Notes: generated by a model not told the origin, from the letters alone. 36,743 nucleotides of DNA from Phycisphaerales bacterium UBA854 (GCA_002295885.1 DBGM01000001.1:1-36743), one strand, 5' to 3'. Shown: positions 22,920-31,007, counted from the first letter of the stretch. Translations and numbers: made by a program.

Positions 22920-24296
22920 ATGCCCATGGACGGACCAGCCCTGACCACCCGCATCCCGACGCCCCCGTGGGGCGAGTTCGCGGATCGGCATCTCGTGCAC
23001 ATCGACGAGTACGTCAAGACCGGCGGCTACAAGGCGCTGCAGCAGGCCCTGTCGATGGATCCCAAGGATGTCATCGAGACGGTGAAGGGTGCCGAGCTGC
23101 GCGGTCGTGGTGGCGCGGGATTCCCCTGCGGACTGAAGTGGGGATTCCTTCCCGAACCCGACGGCGGTCGCCGGTACCTGGCCCTGAACTGCGATGAGGC
23201 CGAGCCCGGCACCTTCAAGGACCGGCTCCTGATCGACTTCGATCCACACCTCGTGCTCGAGGGGATCGCGATCGCCTGCTGGGCGTGCCAGCTCGACACG
23301 GCGTACTTCTTCATCCGGGGCGAATACCGTGAGCAGATTCCGGTGGTGGAGCAGGCCATCCGGGAAGCCTACGACTACGGAATCTTCGGCAAGCAGGGGC
23401 TCTTCAAGGGCGCCGTGCCGTTCTCCGTGGACTGCTACCTGCACAAGAGCGCCGGAGCCTACATCTGCGGTGAGGAGACGGGGCTGATCGAAGCCATCGA
23501 GGGCAAGCGGGCCTGGCCGCGGGTCAAGCCGCCCTTCCCCGCCGTCGAGGGCATCTTCCGTCGACCGACCATCGTCAACAACGTCGAGACGCTCTCGGCC
23601 GTGCCGGGGATCCTCGTCAAGGGGGCCGACTGGTTCAAGTCGATGGGCAGCGAATCGACGATCGGAGCGGCTGCTTCGTACGGTTCCAAGCTGATGGGTG
23701 TCTCCGGCCACGTGGTCCGTCCGGGCGTCTACGAGTGCGACCTGGGCATCTCGGTCCGCCAGATCGTCGAGCAGTACTGCGGCGGCATGCGGGGAGGCAA
23801 GTCGTACAAGGCGTGCATCCCCGGCGGTGTGAGCATGGGCGTCCTGGGTCGCGACCAGTTCGATGCCGAACTCGACTTCGACATCGGCCGCAAGTACGAC
23901 CTGATGGGTCTGGGCACCGCCTGCCCGATCATCTGCGACCAGGACACCGACATGGTGGCCGTCGCCCGCAACATCTCGCGGTTCTTCCGCAACGAATCCT
24001 GCGGGCAGTGCACACCGTGCCGGGAGGGTTCGGAGTGGCTGTACAAGCTCCTCTGCCGGATCGAGCGGGGGGACGGCTACACCAACGACCTGGACATGGT
24101 GCTCGAGATCGCCGGATCGATGGGCATCATTCCCGGCACGACGATTTGCGGACTGGCCGACGGCAACAACTGGGCGGTGAAGACGATCGTCAACAAGTTC
24201 CGCGACGAGTTCGAGGCGCGGGTCAAACCGTCGCTGCAGCCGATCGACAACTCGATGAAGCGTGCTCTCCAGACCGTGACCGTCGGCGCGACCTGA
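22920..24296 (+). CDS. nuoF: NADH-quinone oxidoreductase subunit F (complex I, 51 kDa type)
   Basis: This subunit binds NADH and FMN and carries 4Fe-4S cluster N3. The FMN/NADH signature is LRGRGGAGFPCGLKW followed by NCDEAEPGTFKDR. The nucleotide-binding stretch GAYICGEETGLIEAIEG is intact. The cluster ligands are C361, C364 and C367 (SCGQCTPCREG) and C410 (TTICGLAD). Length is 458 residues, normal for the family. The start at ATG 22920 has GAGGAG 12 bases upstream. It is the last gene of the operon and is followed by an intrinsic terminator. nuoG is not next to it, unlike the usual nuoEFG order. Confidence 0.95.
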   Translation: MPMDGPALTTRIPTPPWGEFADRHLVHIDEYVKTGGYKALQQALSMDPKDVIETVKGAELRGRGGAGFPCGLKWGFLPEPDGGRRYLALNCDEAEPGTFKDRLLIDFDPHLVLEGIAIACWACQLDTAYFFIRGEYREQIPVVEQAIREAYDYGIFGKQGLFKGAVPFSVDCYLHKSAGAYICGEETGLIEAIEGKRAWPRVKPPFPAVEGIFRRPTIVNNVETLSAVPGILVKGADWFKSMGSESTIGAAASYGSKLMGVSGHVVRPGVYECDLGISVRQIVEQYCGGMRGGKSYKACIPGGVSMGVLGRDQFDAELDFDIGRKYDLMGLGTACPIICDQDTDMVAVARNISRFFRNESCGQCTPCREGSEWLYKLLCRIERGDGYTNDLDMVLEIAGSMGIIPGTTICGLADGNNWAVKTIVNKFRDEFEARVKPSLQPIDNSMKRALQTVTVGAT

Positions 24297-24328
24297 CGCG
24301 CCGGTCCGCCGCCGCCGATAATGACCCC

Positions 24329-24361
24329 GTCCGCCCCATCCGGGGGCGGACCGTTCGTTTT
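24329..24361 (+). terminator. Intrinsic terminator after nuoF
   Basis: A perfect 9-bp GC-rich stem, GTCCGCCCC (24329-24337) with GGGGCGGAC (24343-24351), has the 5-base loop ATCCG. It is followed by CGTTCGTTTT. Stem strength and T-rich tail fit Rho-independent termination of the nuoDEF transcript. Confidence 0.75.
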
Positions 24362-24439
24362 GAATTGGATCGACCGCCATCGGCGCCGTATGGTGTACCG
24401 ATCGCGGTGAAACGCCGCACCCCGCTCCGGGAAGGGAGC

Positions 24440-24979
24440 ATGAAGGATCGTCCTGCGACAATGAACGCAACCGACCATGCGATCTCAGATCGCGAGGAAT
24501 CCGGCTCGTCGAACGAGTCGGAGCTTCCTCCGGAACCGAAGCTGAGCCTGACCTGCGACGTCGAGTCCGATGACTGCGACGAGGGATGGTTGTGCCGGCA
24601 GGTCGAGGCGGCCTGTCCACATCTTCCGCGGGACGTCGGACGACTCGCGGTCCGCATCGTCGGCGACGCGGAGATGACCGACCTGCATCGACGGTTCCAC
24701 GACGATCCGACGACCACCGACGTGCTCACGTTCGACGCCGGGGCCGCGGAAGGGCCGATCGAGGTGGACATCGCCGTGTGCCTGGACGAGGCACGACGCA
24801 ACGCGTCCGAACGCGGGCATGACGTCGATCGTGAGCTGCTGCTGTACATCGTCCACGGTCTGCTGCACTGCTGCGGTCACGATGATCACGAGGACGAAGC
24901 CCACGCCCGGATGCACGCCGAGGAGGATCGGATCCTCACGGCCATCGGTGTGGGACCGGTCTACGGAGGTGAGGCATGA
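24440..24979 (+). CDS. ybeY: Endoribonuclease YbeY (rRNA maturation factor)
   Basis: This single-strand endoribonuclease acts in 16S rRNA 3' maturation and ribosome quality control. The metal motif is at residues 139-150, HGLLHCCGHDDH, compared with the usual HGxLHLxGYDH. H139 and H143 align, and the third ligand position is Asp149 with a His one residue later. The upstream RFHDDPTTTDVLTFD is the family's conserved substrate region. The first 45 residues are acidic, low-complexity and not family-like. The start at ATG 24440 has a strong Shine-Dalgarno sequence (GAAGGGAG), while ATG 24461 has none. Length is 179 residues. Its stop overlaps the start of the next gene (ATGA), the common ybeY-corC arrangement. 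Confidence 0.9.
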   Translation: MKDRPATMNATDHAISDREESGSSNESELPPEPKLSLTCDVESDDCDEGWLCRQVEAACPHLPRDVGRLAVRIVGDAEMTDLHRRFHDDPTTTDVLTFDAGAAEGPIEVDIAVCLDEARRNASERGHDVDRELLLYIVHGLLHCCGHDDHEDEAHARMHAEEDRILTAIGVGPVYGGEA

Positions 24980-26265
24980 TCGTCTGGAACATCGTCTGGT
25001 GGTCGATCATCGTTCTGGGCGGCGCCTACGGGACGATCTGCATGTCGATCTCGATGATCCTTCGAAACGGTGGTCGCAGCGCAATCGAGCGGCGGTTGTC
25101 CGAACGGGGACGCGACCAGGCCTGGCGCGATATGGACGCGCACCGGCACCAGACCGCCCACGTGTTCGCCCTGGAGGCGTGGTTCATCGCGGTGATCTGG
25201 CTCGTCGTCTGGACGATCGATTTCAGCGGGCTTCCGGGATCCGACTTCTCGACCTCCGGTTTCTTCTTCGGACTGGTCGCGGGAACCCTCATCTCCTGGC
25301 TTGCGTTCGACCCGGTGGCAACTGCGATCGCCCGTCACGCCGGACCCGCCACGGTGTCGGCGTGCTTTCCGCTCATCCGCTTCTTCTGTGCGATGCGGTT
25401 CGTGGTCTCCGGAGTCTCGTCGTTCACCGACGAGGTGATCAAGCGGCTGAGCGGAGCAAATCTCGAATCCGCGGGCGAGCAGGCGGAGGTCGAGGCCGAA
25501 CTTCTGCGCAGTATCGAACAGAGTCATCGCGAGGGCGGCCTCGACGAGGGGGCCGTGGCCCTGCTCGAGAACGTCGTCGAATTCACCAGCACCGACGTCG
25601 GCGAGGTCATGACCCCGCGCACGGACATCGACGGCCTGGAGTACACGGATGATCTCTCCGAGATCAGGGGCTTCATCGGCGAGATCGGCCATTCCCGCAT
25701 ACCGGTGTACGAGGAGGACCTCGACCACATCGTGGGGATCCTGTACGCGAAGGATCTGGTTCGATGGCTGGGCGAGAAGGATCCCTCCTTCACCCTGCGG
25801 CCGCTGCTTCGTCGTCCAATCGTGGTTCCCGAAACCAAGCAAGTCGCCGATCTGCTGGCGGACTTCCAGCGTTCCGAGGTGCACATGGCGATGGTGGTCG
25901 ACGAGTACGGCGGCACGGCCGGTCTCGTCACCATCGAGGACGTCCTCGAGGAGATCGTGGGCGAGATCGTCGACGAGCACGAGCCCGACGACGAGGAGCA
26001 GCCGGGACTGCGACCGCTGCCGGACGGCAGTTTCGAGGTCGACGGCAACTTCCACATCGACGACCTCAACGAGGCGCTCGAACTCGGTCTGCCCGAGGAC
26101 GAGGAGTACGACACCGTCGGAGGATGGCTGATGGCCTGCATCGGTCACGTCCCGGAAACGGGCGAGGGTCACGATGAGAACGGTCATCGCTTCACCGCCA
26201 TTGCGACGACGCCCACCCAGGTCGAACGGATCGCAATCGTCGCCCGCCCCGTCGAAAACGACTGA
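24976..26265 (+). CDS. CorC/HlyC-like CBS-domain membrane protein
   Basis: This 429-residue protein has hydrophobic helices in its N-terminal part (about 3-23, 60-85, 92-110), a divergent version of the DUF21/CNNM transmembrane region. Next come a CBS domain pair at about 205-335 (VGEVMTPRTDI, IGHSRIPVYEEDLDHIVGIL, VHMAMVVDEYGGTAGLVTIEDVLEEIVGEI) and a C-terminal CorC/HlyC domain (DGSFEVDGNFHIDDLNEALELGLP, VGGWLM). Family members take part in Mg2+/Co2+ or Na+-coupled metal export. It is coupled to ybeY by a 4-base overlap. The direction and metal are not shown by the sequence. Confidence 0.88.
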   Translation: MIVWNIVWWSIIVLGGAYGTICMSISMILRNGGRSAIERRLSERGRDQAWRDMDAHRHQTAHVFALEAWFIAVIWLVVWTIDFSGLPGSDFSTSGFFFGLVAGTLISWLAFDPVATAIARHAGPATVSACFPLIRFFCAMRFVVSGVSSFTDEVIKRLSGANLESAGEQAEVEAELLRSIEQSHREGGLDEGAVALLENVVEFTSTDVGEVMTPRTDIDGLEYTDDLSEIRGFIGEIGHSRIPVYEEDLDHIVGILYAKDLVRWLGEKDPSFTLRPLLRRPIVVPETKQVADLLADFQRSEVHMAMVVDEYGGTAGLVTIEDVLEEIVGEIVDEHEPDDEEQPGLRPLPDGSFEVDGNFHIDDLNEALELGLPEDEEYDTVGGWLMACIGHVPETGEGHDENGHRFTAIATTPTQVERIAIVARPVEND

Positions 26266-26289
26266 TCCGTCGTTCCTTCGTCCGTGCGA

Positions 26290-26295
26290 TAAGAT
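26290..26295 (+). promoter_or_regulatory. Predicted -10 box (TAAGAT) of the His-rich protein gene
   Basis: GATAAGAT lies 28 bases before ATG 26323. The predicted leader of about 21 bases carries the Shine-Dalgarno GGAG at 26312-26315. No -35 box is evident. Confidence 0.4.
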
Positions 26296-26322
26296 GATTC
26301 CGGTTCAAACCCGGAGATCATC

Positions 26323-27357
26323 ATGAAGAATCACACCATCCTGTGCGCAATCCTCCTGGCCACGTTCACGCTGGCTGTCCCCATCCACGCCGCGTCGGAT
26401 CAGGAGTCCACGCACGATTCCGACCAAGCCCGCATCAAGGCCCTCGAGGCCGAACTGGCTGCATTGCGGGCCCAGCTCCGGGCGGAGTCCGGCATCCGCA
26501 GCGAGGACCGGCGTCGCGATCGGAACATGGCTGAGCAGCAGGAGCGTGAACGCCGGGAACATGAGCGTCGGGAGCACGAGCGTCGGATGCACGAGCACGG
26601 CGAGCACCACGGTGAACACGGTCACCATGAACATCGTGAGCATCGTGTCATGCACTTCGATCTTCGCGAACTCACCGGCGGTGATGTCCAGGGGGCGGTC
26701 CACATCGAGATCGACGGATCCATGGATTCGATGCCCGGTTTCCTTCCGGAACTCATCATGAGCCAGATGGAGGGGTTCGAAGGTGGGGAGATGCTCCGCG
26801 ACGAGGAGATGATGCACGAGCAGGAGATGCTCGAATCGCTCCACAGGCATGTCATCGCGATCATGGAGGAGCACGGGATGCCCATGGAACTTCTCGAGGA
26901 GGCCCACATGGCCGTCGAGGAGCACGGCATGCATCCCATCGAGGCCGTCCACATGCTCATCGAACGACTGGGCGAGGAGGGCATCGATCCCGCCCCGCTG
27001 ATCGAACTGATGGAGGAGATCCACGGGGGACACGAGAATGGACACCACGACGAGGATCCCTTCTTCCGTCAGGGTGGCGAGTTCGTGGCGAAGATGGAAC
27101 TGTCCCATGAGATCAGACGGACCCTGTCCGATCCGGTCGACGTTGCGATCTTCGGTGTGTGGGAGGCTCGTCAGCACCTCCAGCCCGAGGAACGACTGAA
27201 CGTACTGGGATCGATCATGGGCGATGAGAACATCGATCTCTCGGTCCGCAACGCGGCCGCCATGGTGGTACGGGAGGCGTTCTACCAGCTCGGCGATCGC
27301 GAGAAGGCGATGGAGACCCTGCATCTCCAGATCCGGATCAACGGCACGAACCGCTGA
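26323..27357 (+). CDS. Exported His/Met/Glu-rich protein, unknown function
   Basis: This 344-residue protein has a clear signal peptide (residues 1-23, ending VPIHAA). A short coiled-coil follows (RIKALEAELAALRAQLRAE), as often in trimeric or tethered envelope proteins. Residues about 72-108 are extremely rich in His, Glu and Arg, with three ERRxH repeats and the run HEHGEHHGEHGHHEHREH. Residues about 130-250 are rich in Met, His and Glu (GGEMLRDEEMMHEQEMLE). The last 90 residues look like an ordinary helical domain (VRNAAAMVVREAFYQLGDREKAMETL, TPR-like). The composition suggests binding of soft or borderline metals such as Cu or Ni outside the cytoplasm, which is inference. It follows the CorC-like gene but has its own promoter. 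Confidence 0.8.
   Translation: MKNHTILCAILLATFTLAVPIHAASDQESTHDSDQARIKALEAELAALRAQLRAESGIRSEDRRRDRNMAEQQERERREHERREHERRMHEHGEHHGEHGHHEHREHRVMHFDLRELTGGDVQGAVHIEIDGSMDSMPGFLPELIMSQMEGFEGGEMLRDEEMMHEQEMLESLHRHVIAIMEEHGMPMELLEEAHMAVEEHGMHPIEAVHMLIERLGEEGIDPAPLIELMEEIHGGHENGHHDEDPFFRQGGEFVAKMELSHEIRRTLSDPVDVAIFGVWEARQHLQPEERLNVLGSIMGDENIDLSVRNAAAMVVREAFYQLGDREKAMETLHLQIRINGTNR
26548..26592 (+). repeat. Three tandem 15-bp repeats encoding ERR(E/M)H
   Basis: Three in-frame 15-base units (26548-26562, 26563-26577, 26578-26592) of the type GAGCGTCGGGAGCAC encode residues 76-90 of the His-rich protein. The units differ at a few positions. Such a tract could vary in copy number by slippage. Confidence 0.65.
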
Positions 27358-28572
27358 TCAGCCGCGACGATCGTCTTCGATGATTGGTACGTGCTCGACG
27401 ACCTCGAGTCCGTACGCGTGCAGTCCGGGATAGGGCCGCTCGCTGTTGGCGAGCACGCGAAGTTTTCCGAGTCCGAGATCGCGCAGGATCTGGCTGCCGG
27501 TTCCGAGTTCCCGTTCCTCGATCGGGCGTGAGGAACCGATGCCGTCGGTGCGCGTGAGATCGGGTCGATCCGGGTCGTCGCGGTCGGGGCGCTGGATGCT
27601 CTGCAGACGATCGAGCAGCCCGTCCCCCATGTGTTCCGGTCGCAGGTAGACCAGAACGCCGCAGTCCGCGTCCTGCAGCTGGCGGAGGCACGAACGCAGT
27701 TGTCGTCCGGTGGGACGATCGGATACGTCGAAGATGTCGCCCAGCAGATCCCGGCGCTGGACCCGGACGAGGGTCGGCACGTCGGGTCCCGGCAGTTCGC
27801 CGGCGACCAGGGCGATGTGCGGCTGGGCGTCGATGGCGCTGTGGAAGGTGTACAGGGTGAACGGACCGTAGGGCGTCTCGATGGGTGTTCCGGTGTGCGG
27901 TTCCATCCGCTGCACCAGTGCCTCGCGGGCCAGTCGGTGTTCGATCACCTGCTCGACGCTGCACATCTTCAGGTCGTGTTCGACGCAGATCTTCTCCAGG
28001 TCCGGCATGCGGGCCATTTCGCCGTCCTCGCGCACCACTTCGATGATGCAGGCGGCCGGCTTCAGTCCGGCCAGCTTCATCAGGTCGACGCTGCCCTCCG
28101 TCTGTCCCGTCCGGACCAGCGAGCCTCCTTCGCGGGCCCGCAACGGATTGATGTGTCCGGGCCGGACGAAGTCGTCCGGACGGGAGGTCTCGTCGGCCAG
28201 CAGGCGGATGGAGGTGACGCGATCCCCGGCGGAGATGCCGGTGCCCACTCCGTGCCGGGGATGTCCGTCGACGCTCACGGTGAACGGGGTGGTGCGCAGC
28301 GAGGTGTTGACCGCCGACTGCGGCGCGAGGTCGAGGCGGTCGCAGGCTTCGCCCGTGAGGGCGACGCAGAGGTATCCGCCGCCGATGCGGGTCATGAAGT
28401 TGATCATGTCCACGTCGACGTGTTCGGCCGCGCACACGAAGTCGCCTTCGTTCTCCCGATCCTCGTCGTCGACCAGCACGATCATCCGACCGTTGCGAAG
28501 GTCCTCGAGAATGTCTTCGATCGGTGCCAGGGACATGGTGCGGGTCTCGTTCGGGTGGGCGGCGATGGTCAT
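27358..28572 (-). CDS. ribB: RibBA-like protein: DHBP synthase with degenerate GTP cyclohydrolase II domain
   Basis: This 404-residue two-domain riboflavin protein has an N-terminal half (about 14-215) that is 3,4-dihydroxy-2-butanone 4-phosphate synthase. It contains DDEDRENEGDF with R39/E40 and the conserved RPGHINPLRAREGG. The usual GHTEA reads GQTEG, so the metal-binding His is Gln (Q157). The C-terminal half aligns with GTP cyclohydrolase II without gaps, but its three zinc cysteines are lost: CLTGDVF...CDCG becomes DLLGDIF...RPTG, with D275, R286 and T288 in place of Cys. RQEGRGIGL is reduced to RPEHMGDGL. That half is very probably inactive. The start at ATG 28572 lies 2 bases after the stop of the upstream gene; Met13 (MSLAPIEDIL) is an alternative start. 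Confidence 0.88.
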   Translation of the reverse strand: MTIAAHPNETRTMSLAPIEDILEDLRNGRMIVLVDDEDRENEGDFVCAAEHVDVDMINFMTRIGGGYLCVALTGEACDRLDLAPQSAVNTSLRTTPFTVSVDGHPRHGVGTGISAGDRVTSIRLLADETSRPDDFVRPGHINPLRAREGGSLVRTGQTEGSVDLMKLAGLKPAACIIEVVREDGEMARMPDLEKICVEHDLKMCSVEQVIEHRLAREALVQRMEPHTGTPIETPYGPFTLYTFHSAIDAQPHIALVAGELPGPDVPTLVRVQRRDLLGDIFDVSDRPTGRQLRSCLRQLQDADCGVLVYLRPEHMGDGLLDRLQSIQRPDRDDPDRPDLTRTDGIGSSRPIEERELGTGSQILRDLGLGKLRVLANSERPYPGLHAYGLEVVEHVPIIEDDRRG

Positions 28573-28574
28573 GA

Positions 28575-29375
28575 TCAGTCGCGCTGGGCCAACCTGGCGA
28601 CCAGTTCGACGCACTGGATGTAGATCCAGGCGAGCGAGACCAGCAGGATGAAGCCGCAGAACCACTCCATGCGCTTGGGTGCGCCGGACTTGATCTTCTG
28701 CTCGATGATCCCGAAGTCGATGATGAGCATCAGCGACGCGATGATCAGGATGAACAGGTTGATGCCCATGCCGATCCACCATCCTCCACCACTGGTGGGG
28801 GTCGTGAACGCGGAGATGAACGGAACCTGAATTCCGAAGAGGTACAGCGGCAGCGAGATGAGATAGACGAGGACGATTCCCAGCATGCAGGTGCCGACGA
28901 CGGCCTGGAACTTCCGGGTCGGCTGGATGATCCGCGTCGTGTAGAGGATCAGCATGGATGCGAGGATTGCGATGGTGATGACGAAGGCCTGCAGCGCGAC
29001 ACCCCCGGAGACCGCCACGTCGTTGGCGGCGAGCCAGCCGTCGACCATGCTGGTGAAGATTCCGAGGAAGCAGCCTTCGATGATGGCATAGACCGGGGCC
29101 AGCACGACCGAGGCCATCGGCTTGGCGATCGCGGCGAAGTACAGTCCGAGGGTGACCAGGGCGGTGACCAGCACCACGCCCAGCATGGCGCCCTGTCCCA
29201 GCGACGGGGCGATGGAGACCCCGATGGCCCCGCCGATGACGGCGATGACGGTGAGCATGGCGGTCTTGTTCACCACTCCCTGGACGCTGGCGGTCTCGGT
29301 GCCGGTCACGGTGCCGAAGACCTCGCTCTGGCGCAGGGCGGGATTGGTGGATTCGGTCAGGCTGAATCGTCGCAT
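28575..29375 (-). CDS. Bax inhibitor-1/YccA family membrane protein
   Basis: This 266-residue inner-membrane protein has seven hydrophobic helices from about residue 38 on (TAMLTVIAVIGGAIGVSI, MLGVVLVTALVTLGLYF, MASVVLAPVYAIIEGCFLGIFTS and so on). The segment YAIIEGCFLGIFT and the C-terminal LIIDFGIIEQKIKSGAPKRMEW match the Bax1-I/YccA subgroup, which has long N-termini beginning NPALR. Family members are proton-gated Ca2+ leak channels or act with FtsH. The role here is not known. The start at ATG 29375 has a GGAGAGG Shine-Dalgarno sequence and a perfect TATAAT box 34 bases upstream. It is followed directly by the RibBA-like gene and probably cotranscribed with it. Confidence 0.9.
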   Translation of the reverse strand: MRRFSLTESTNPALRQSEVFGTVTGTETASVQGVVNKTAMLTVIAVIGGAIGVSIAPSLGQGAMLGVVLVTALVTLGLYFAAIAKPMASVVLAPVYAIIEGCFLGIFTSMVDGWLAANDVAVSGGVALQAFVITIAILASMLILYTTRIIQPTRKFQAVVGTCMLGIVLVYLISLPLYLFGIQVPFISAFTTPTSGGGWWIGMGINLFILIIASLMLIIDFGIIEQKIKSGAPKRMEWFCGFILLVSLAWIYIQCVELVARLAQRD

Positions 29376-29408
29376 GGATCCTCTCCGGGGTGGTTGATGG
29401 GAATGTCG

Positions 29409-29414
29409 ATTATA
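29409..29414 (-). promoter_or_regulatory. Predicted -10 box (TATAAT) of the Bax inhibitor-like gene
   Basis: A consensus TATAAT on the minus strand (29414-29409) would start a transcript near 29402 with a 27-base leader that contains the Shine-Dalgarno sequence GGAGAGG. It is back to back with the NIF3 promoter 31 bases away. Confidence 0.55.
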
Positions 29415-29444
29415 GACGGCTCGCTTCCGGATCGTTCCCTGTGG

Positions 29445-29450
29445 TACAAA
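29445..29450 (+). promoter_or_regulatory. Predicted extended -10 box (TGGTACAAA) of the NIF3 gene
   Basis: TGGTACAAA precedes the GTG start at 29471. The short leader holds the Shine-Dalgarno AGGAGG at 29460-29465, six bases before the start. The hexamer lacks the final T, so it is weaker than the others. Confidence 0.35.
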
Positions 29451-29470
29451 CAGGCTTTCAGGAGGTTCCG

Positions 29471-30595
29471 GTGCCCGGCACGATCCACCAACTGGTCCAG
29501 ACGATGGAATCAATCGCTCCCACGGCCCACGCCGCCGAGTGGGACAATACGGGGCTGCTCGTGGGCGATTCCGAGTGGTCGCTCGATACCGCGGTGCTGA
29601 CCATCGACCTGACGATGGATGTCCTGGAGGAGGTCGAGGAGGCGGGGGCCGATGCGGTCATCGCCTACCATCCCCCCATCTTCTCCGGACTCAAGCGACT
29701 GGTGGCCGACGACCCCGTCTCGGCGGTCGTGCTGCGTGCCGCGGCCTCGCGCATCGCTCTGTACAGCCCGCACACCGCGCTGGACGCGGCGCCCGGCGGC
29801 ATGACCGACTGGTTGGCCGAGGGCGTGGGCAGTGGAACTGTCTCACCGATCGAGCACGCGACCGAACTGGGTTCGCACGAACGATGCAAGGTGGTGACGT
29901 ACGTGCCCCATGATGCGGTGGATGCGGTGCGCAGCGCGATGGGTGATGCCGGCGCGGGCACCATCGGCGACTACACCCACTGCTCGACCAGCATCGAGAA
30001 CGAAGGCACGTTCATCGGTGGAACCGGCAGCGATCCGGCGGTCGGCTCGGCCGGACAGTTGGAGCGGATCAACGAGCGTCGCCTGATGATGGTGAGTTCC
30101 AACCGGGGTCTGCCCGCGGTCCTGGCGGCGCTGCGGGCGGCGCATCCCTACGAGGAACCGCCGATGCACGTGATCCCGCTGGTGGAACGACCGATGGCCG
30201 ACACGGGCGTGGGACGGATCCTGCACCTGGCCGAACCGAAATCGACCGGAGATGCCGTCTCTTCGCTCAAGTCGCATCTCGGCGTTTCGACGCTGCGCGT
30301 TGCCGAGGGTCGTGGTGGTCCCGAACGGCACGAGCATGTCGGCCTGTGTCCCGGCGCCGGCGGTTCGCTGCTGGATGAAGCGGCGGCACGGGGCTGCACG
30401 CTGTTCGTCACCGGCGAGATGCGGCATCACGACGTGCTGTCGGCGGTCGATCGCGGCATCACGGTGGTTCTCGCGGGTCACACGAACACCGAGCGCGGGT
30501 ACCTTCCGCATCTACGTGACCGGTTGTCCGCGGCGATGCCGGATTGTGAGTTCACGGTTTCGACCCGCGACCGTACGCCCTGGACGGACGCCTGA
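29471..30595 (+). CDS. NIF3/YqfO family dinuclear metal protein
   Basis: This 374-residue protein of the NIF3 family (often annotated as GTP cyclohydrolase I type 2 homologue) forms hexameric rings with a two-metal site. Metal-site stretches are VIAYHPPIFSGLKRL near the N-terminus, HTALDAAPGG, and GHTNTERGYLPHL near the C-terminus. A central insertion of about 110 residues (CKVVTYVPHDAVDAVRSAMGDAGAG to PYEEPPMHVIPL) is the PII-like domain of the long YqfO type. The start is GTG at 29471, chosen for the AGGAGG six bases upstream. The open frame continues back to 29390 but without family-like residues. Its biochemical role is not settled in any organism. Confidence 0.9.
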   Translation: MPGTIHQLVQTMESIAPTAHAAEWDNTGLLVGDSEWSLDTAVLTIDLTMDVLEEVEEAGADAVIAYHPPIFSGLKRLVADDPVSAVVLRAAASRIALYSPHTALDAAPGGMTDWLAEGVGSGTVSPIEHATELGSHERCKVVTYVPHDAVDAVRSAMGDAGAGTIGDYTHCSTSIENEGTFIGGTGSDPAVGSAGQLERINERRLMMVSSNRGLPAVLAALRAAHPYEEPPMHVIPLVERPMADTGVGRILHLAEPKSTGDAVSSLKSHLGVSTLRVAEGRGGPERHEHVGLCPGAGGSLLDEAAARGCTLFVTGEMRHHDVLSAVDRGITVVLAGHTNTERGYLPHLRDRLSAAMPDCEFTVSTRDRTPWTDA

Positions 30596-30598
30596 CTC

Positions 30599-30928
30599 CT
30601 ATGGGGCGGGTTCGATGACCACGGCGGTGCCGTAGCAGAGCACTTCCGTGGCGCTCTCCCCGATCTCCGCCGAGTCGTAGCGGAATCCGACCACCGCATT
30701 GGCGCCCATCGTCTCGGCGTGCTCGAGCAGATGGTTCAGGGCATCCTGCCGGGCCTGTTCGCACATCTGGGTGTAGGCGCCGATCTTGCCGCCGATCACG
30801 GACTTGAGCCCGCCCATGATGCCCTGGGAGATGGTCGGTGATCGAACCACGATGCCGCGTACGACACCCTTGTATTCCACGATGTGGTGGCCCTCGATGT
30901 CGAAGGTCGTCGAGATCGGCATGGACAT
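30599..30928 (-). CDS. YbjQ/UPF0145 family protein (DUF74)
   Basis: This 109-residue protein of the YbjQ (heavy-metal-binding domain, DUF74) family typically forms pentamers. The signature run is present: GVVRGIVVRSPTISQGIMGGLKSVIGGKIGAYTQMCEQARQDAL, read from about residues 22-66, then ANAVVGFRYDSAEIG and the C-terminal EVLCYGTAVVIE. The function is unproven. The start is ATG at 30928 with GAGGAG seven bases upstream. Its stop is 3 bases from that of the convergent NIF3 gene. A minus-strand TACCGT (30985-30980) shares the GGTACC sequence with the ispE promoter and could serve this gene. Confidence 0.9.
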   Translation of the reverse strand: MSMPISTTFDIEGHHIVEYKGVVRGIVVRSPTISQGIMGGLKSVIGGKIGAYTQMCEQARQDALNHLLEHAETMGANAVVGFRYDSAEIGESATEVLCYGTAVVIEPAP

Positions 30929-30983
30929 GCGAATGCTCCTCTTTTGGTTCGTCGGGTGAATCCCTTCCGGTTGAGCGCTACGG

Positions 30984-30989
30984 TACCAT
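30984..30989 (+). promoter_or_regulatory. Predicted -10 box (TACCAT) of the ispE operon
   Basis: GGTACCAT precedes ATG 31008. The predicted leader of about 12 bases contains the Shine-Dalgarno GGAG at 30998-31001. The central GGTACC is palindromic, so the divergent YbjQ gene may use the other strand of the same site. Confidence 0.45.
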
Positions 30990-31007
30990 TCGGATCCGGA
31001 GCGCTCC

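Noticed and set aside
24365..24394. Possible ybeY promoter TTGGAT-N18-TATGGT
   Set aside because: The -35 box matches consensus at only three positions and the -10 at four, so it is not better than chance in this sequence.
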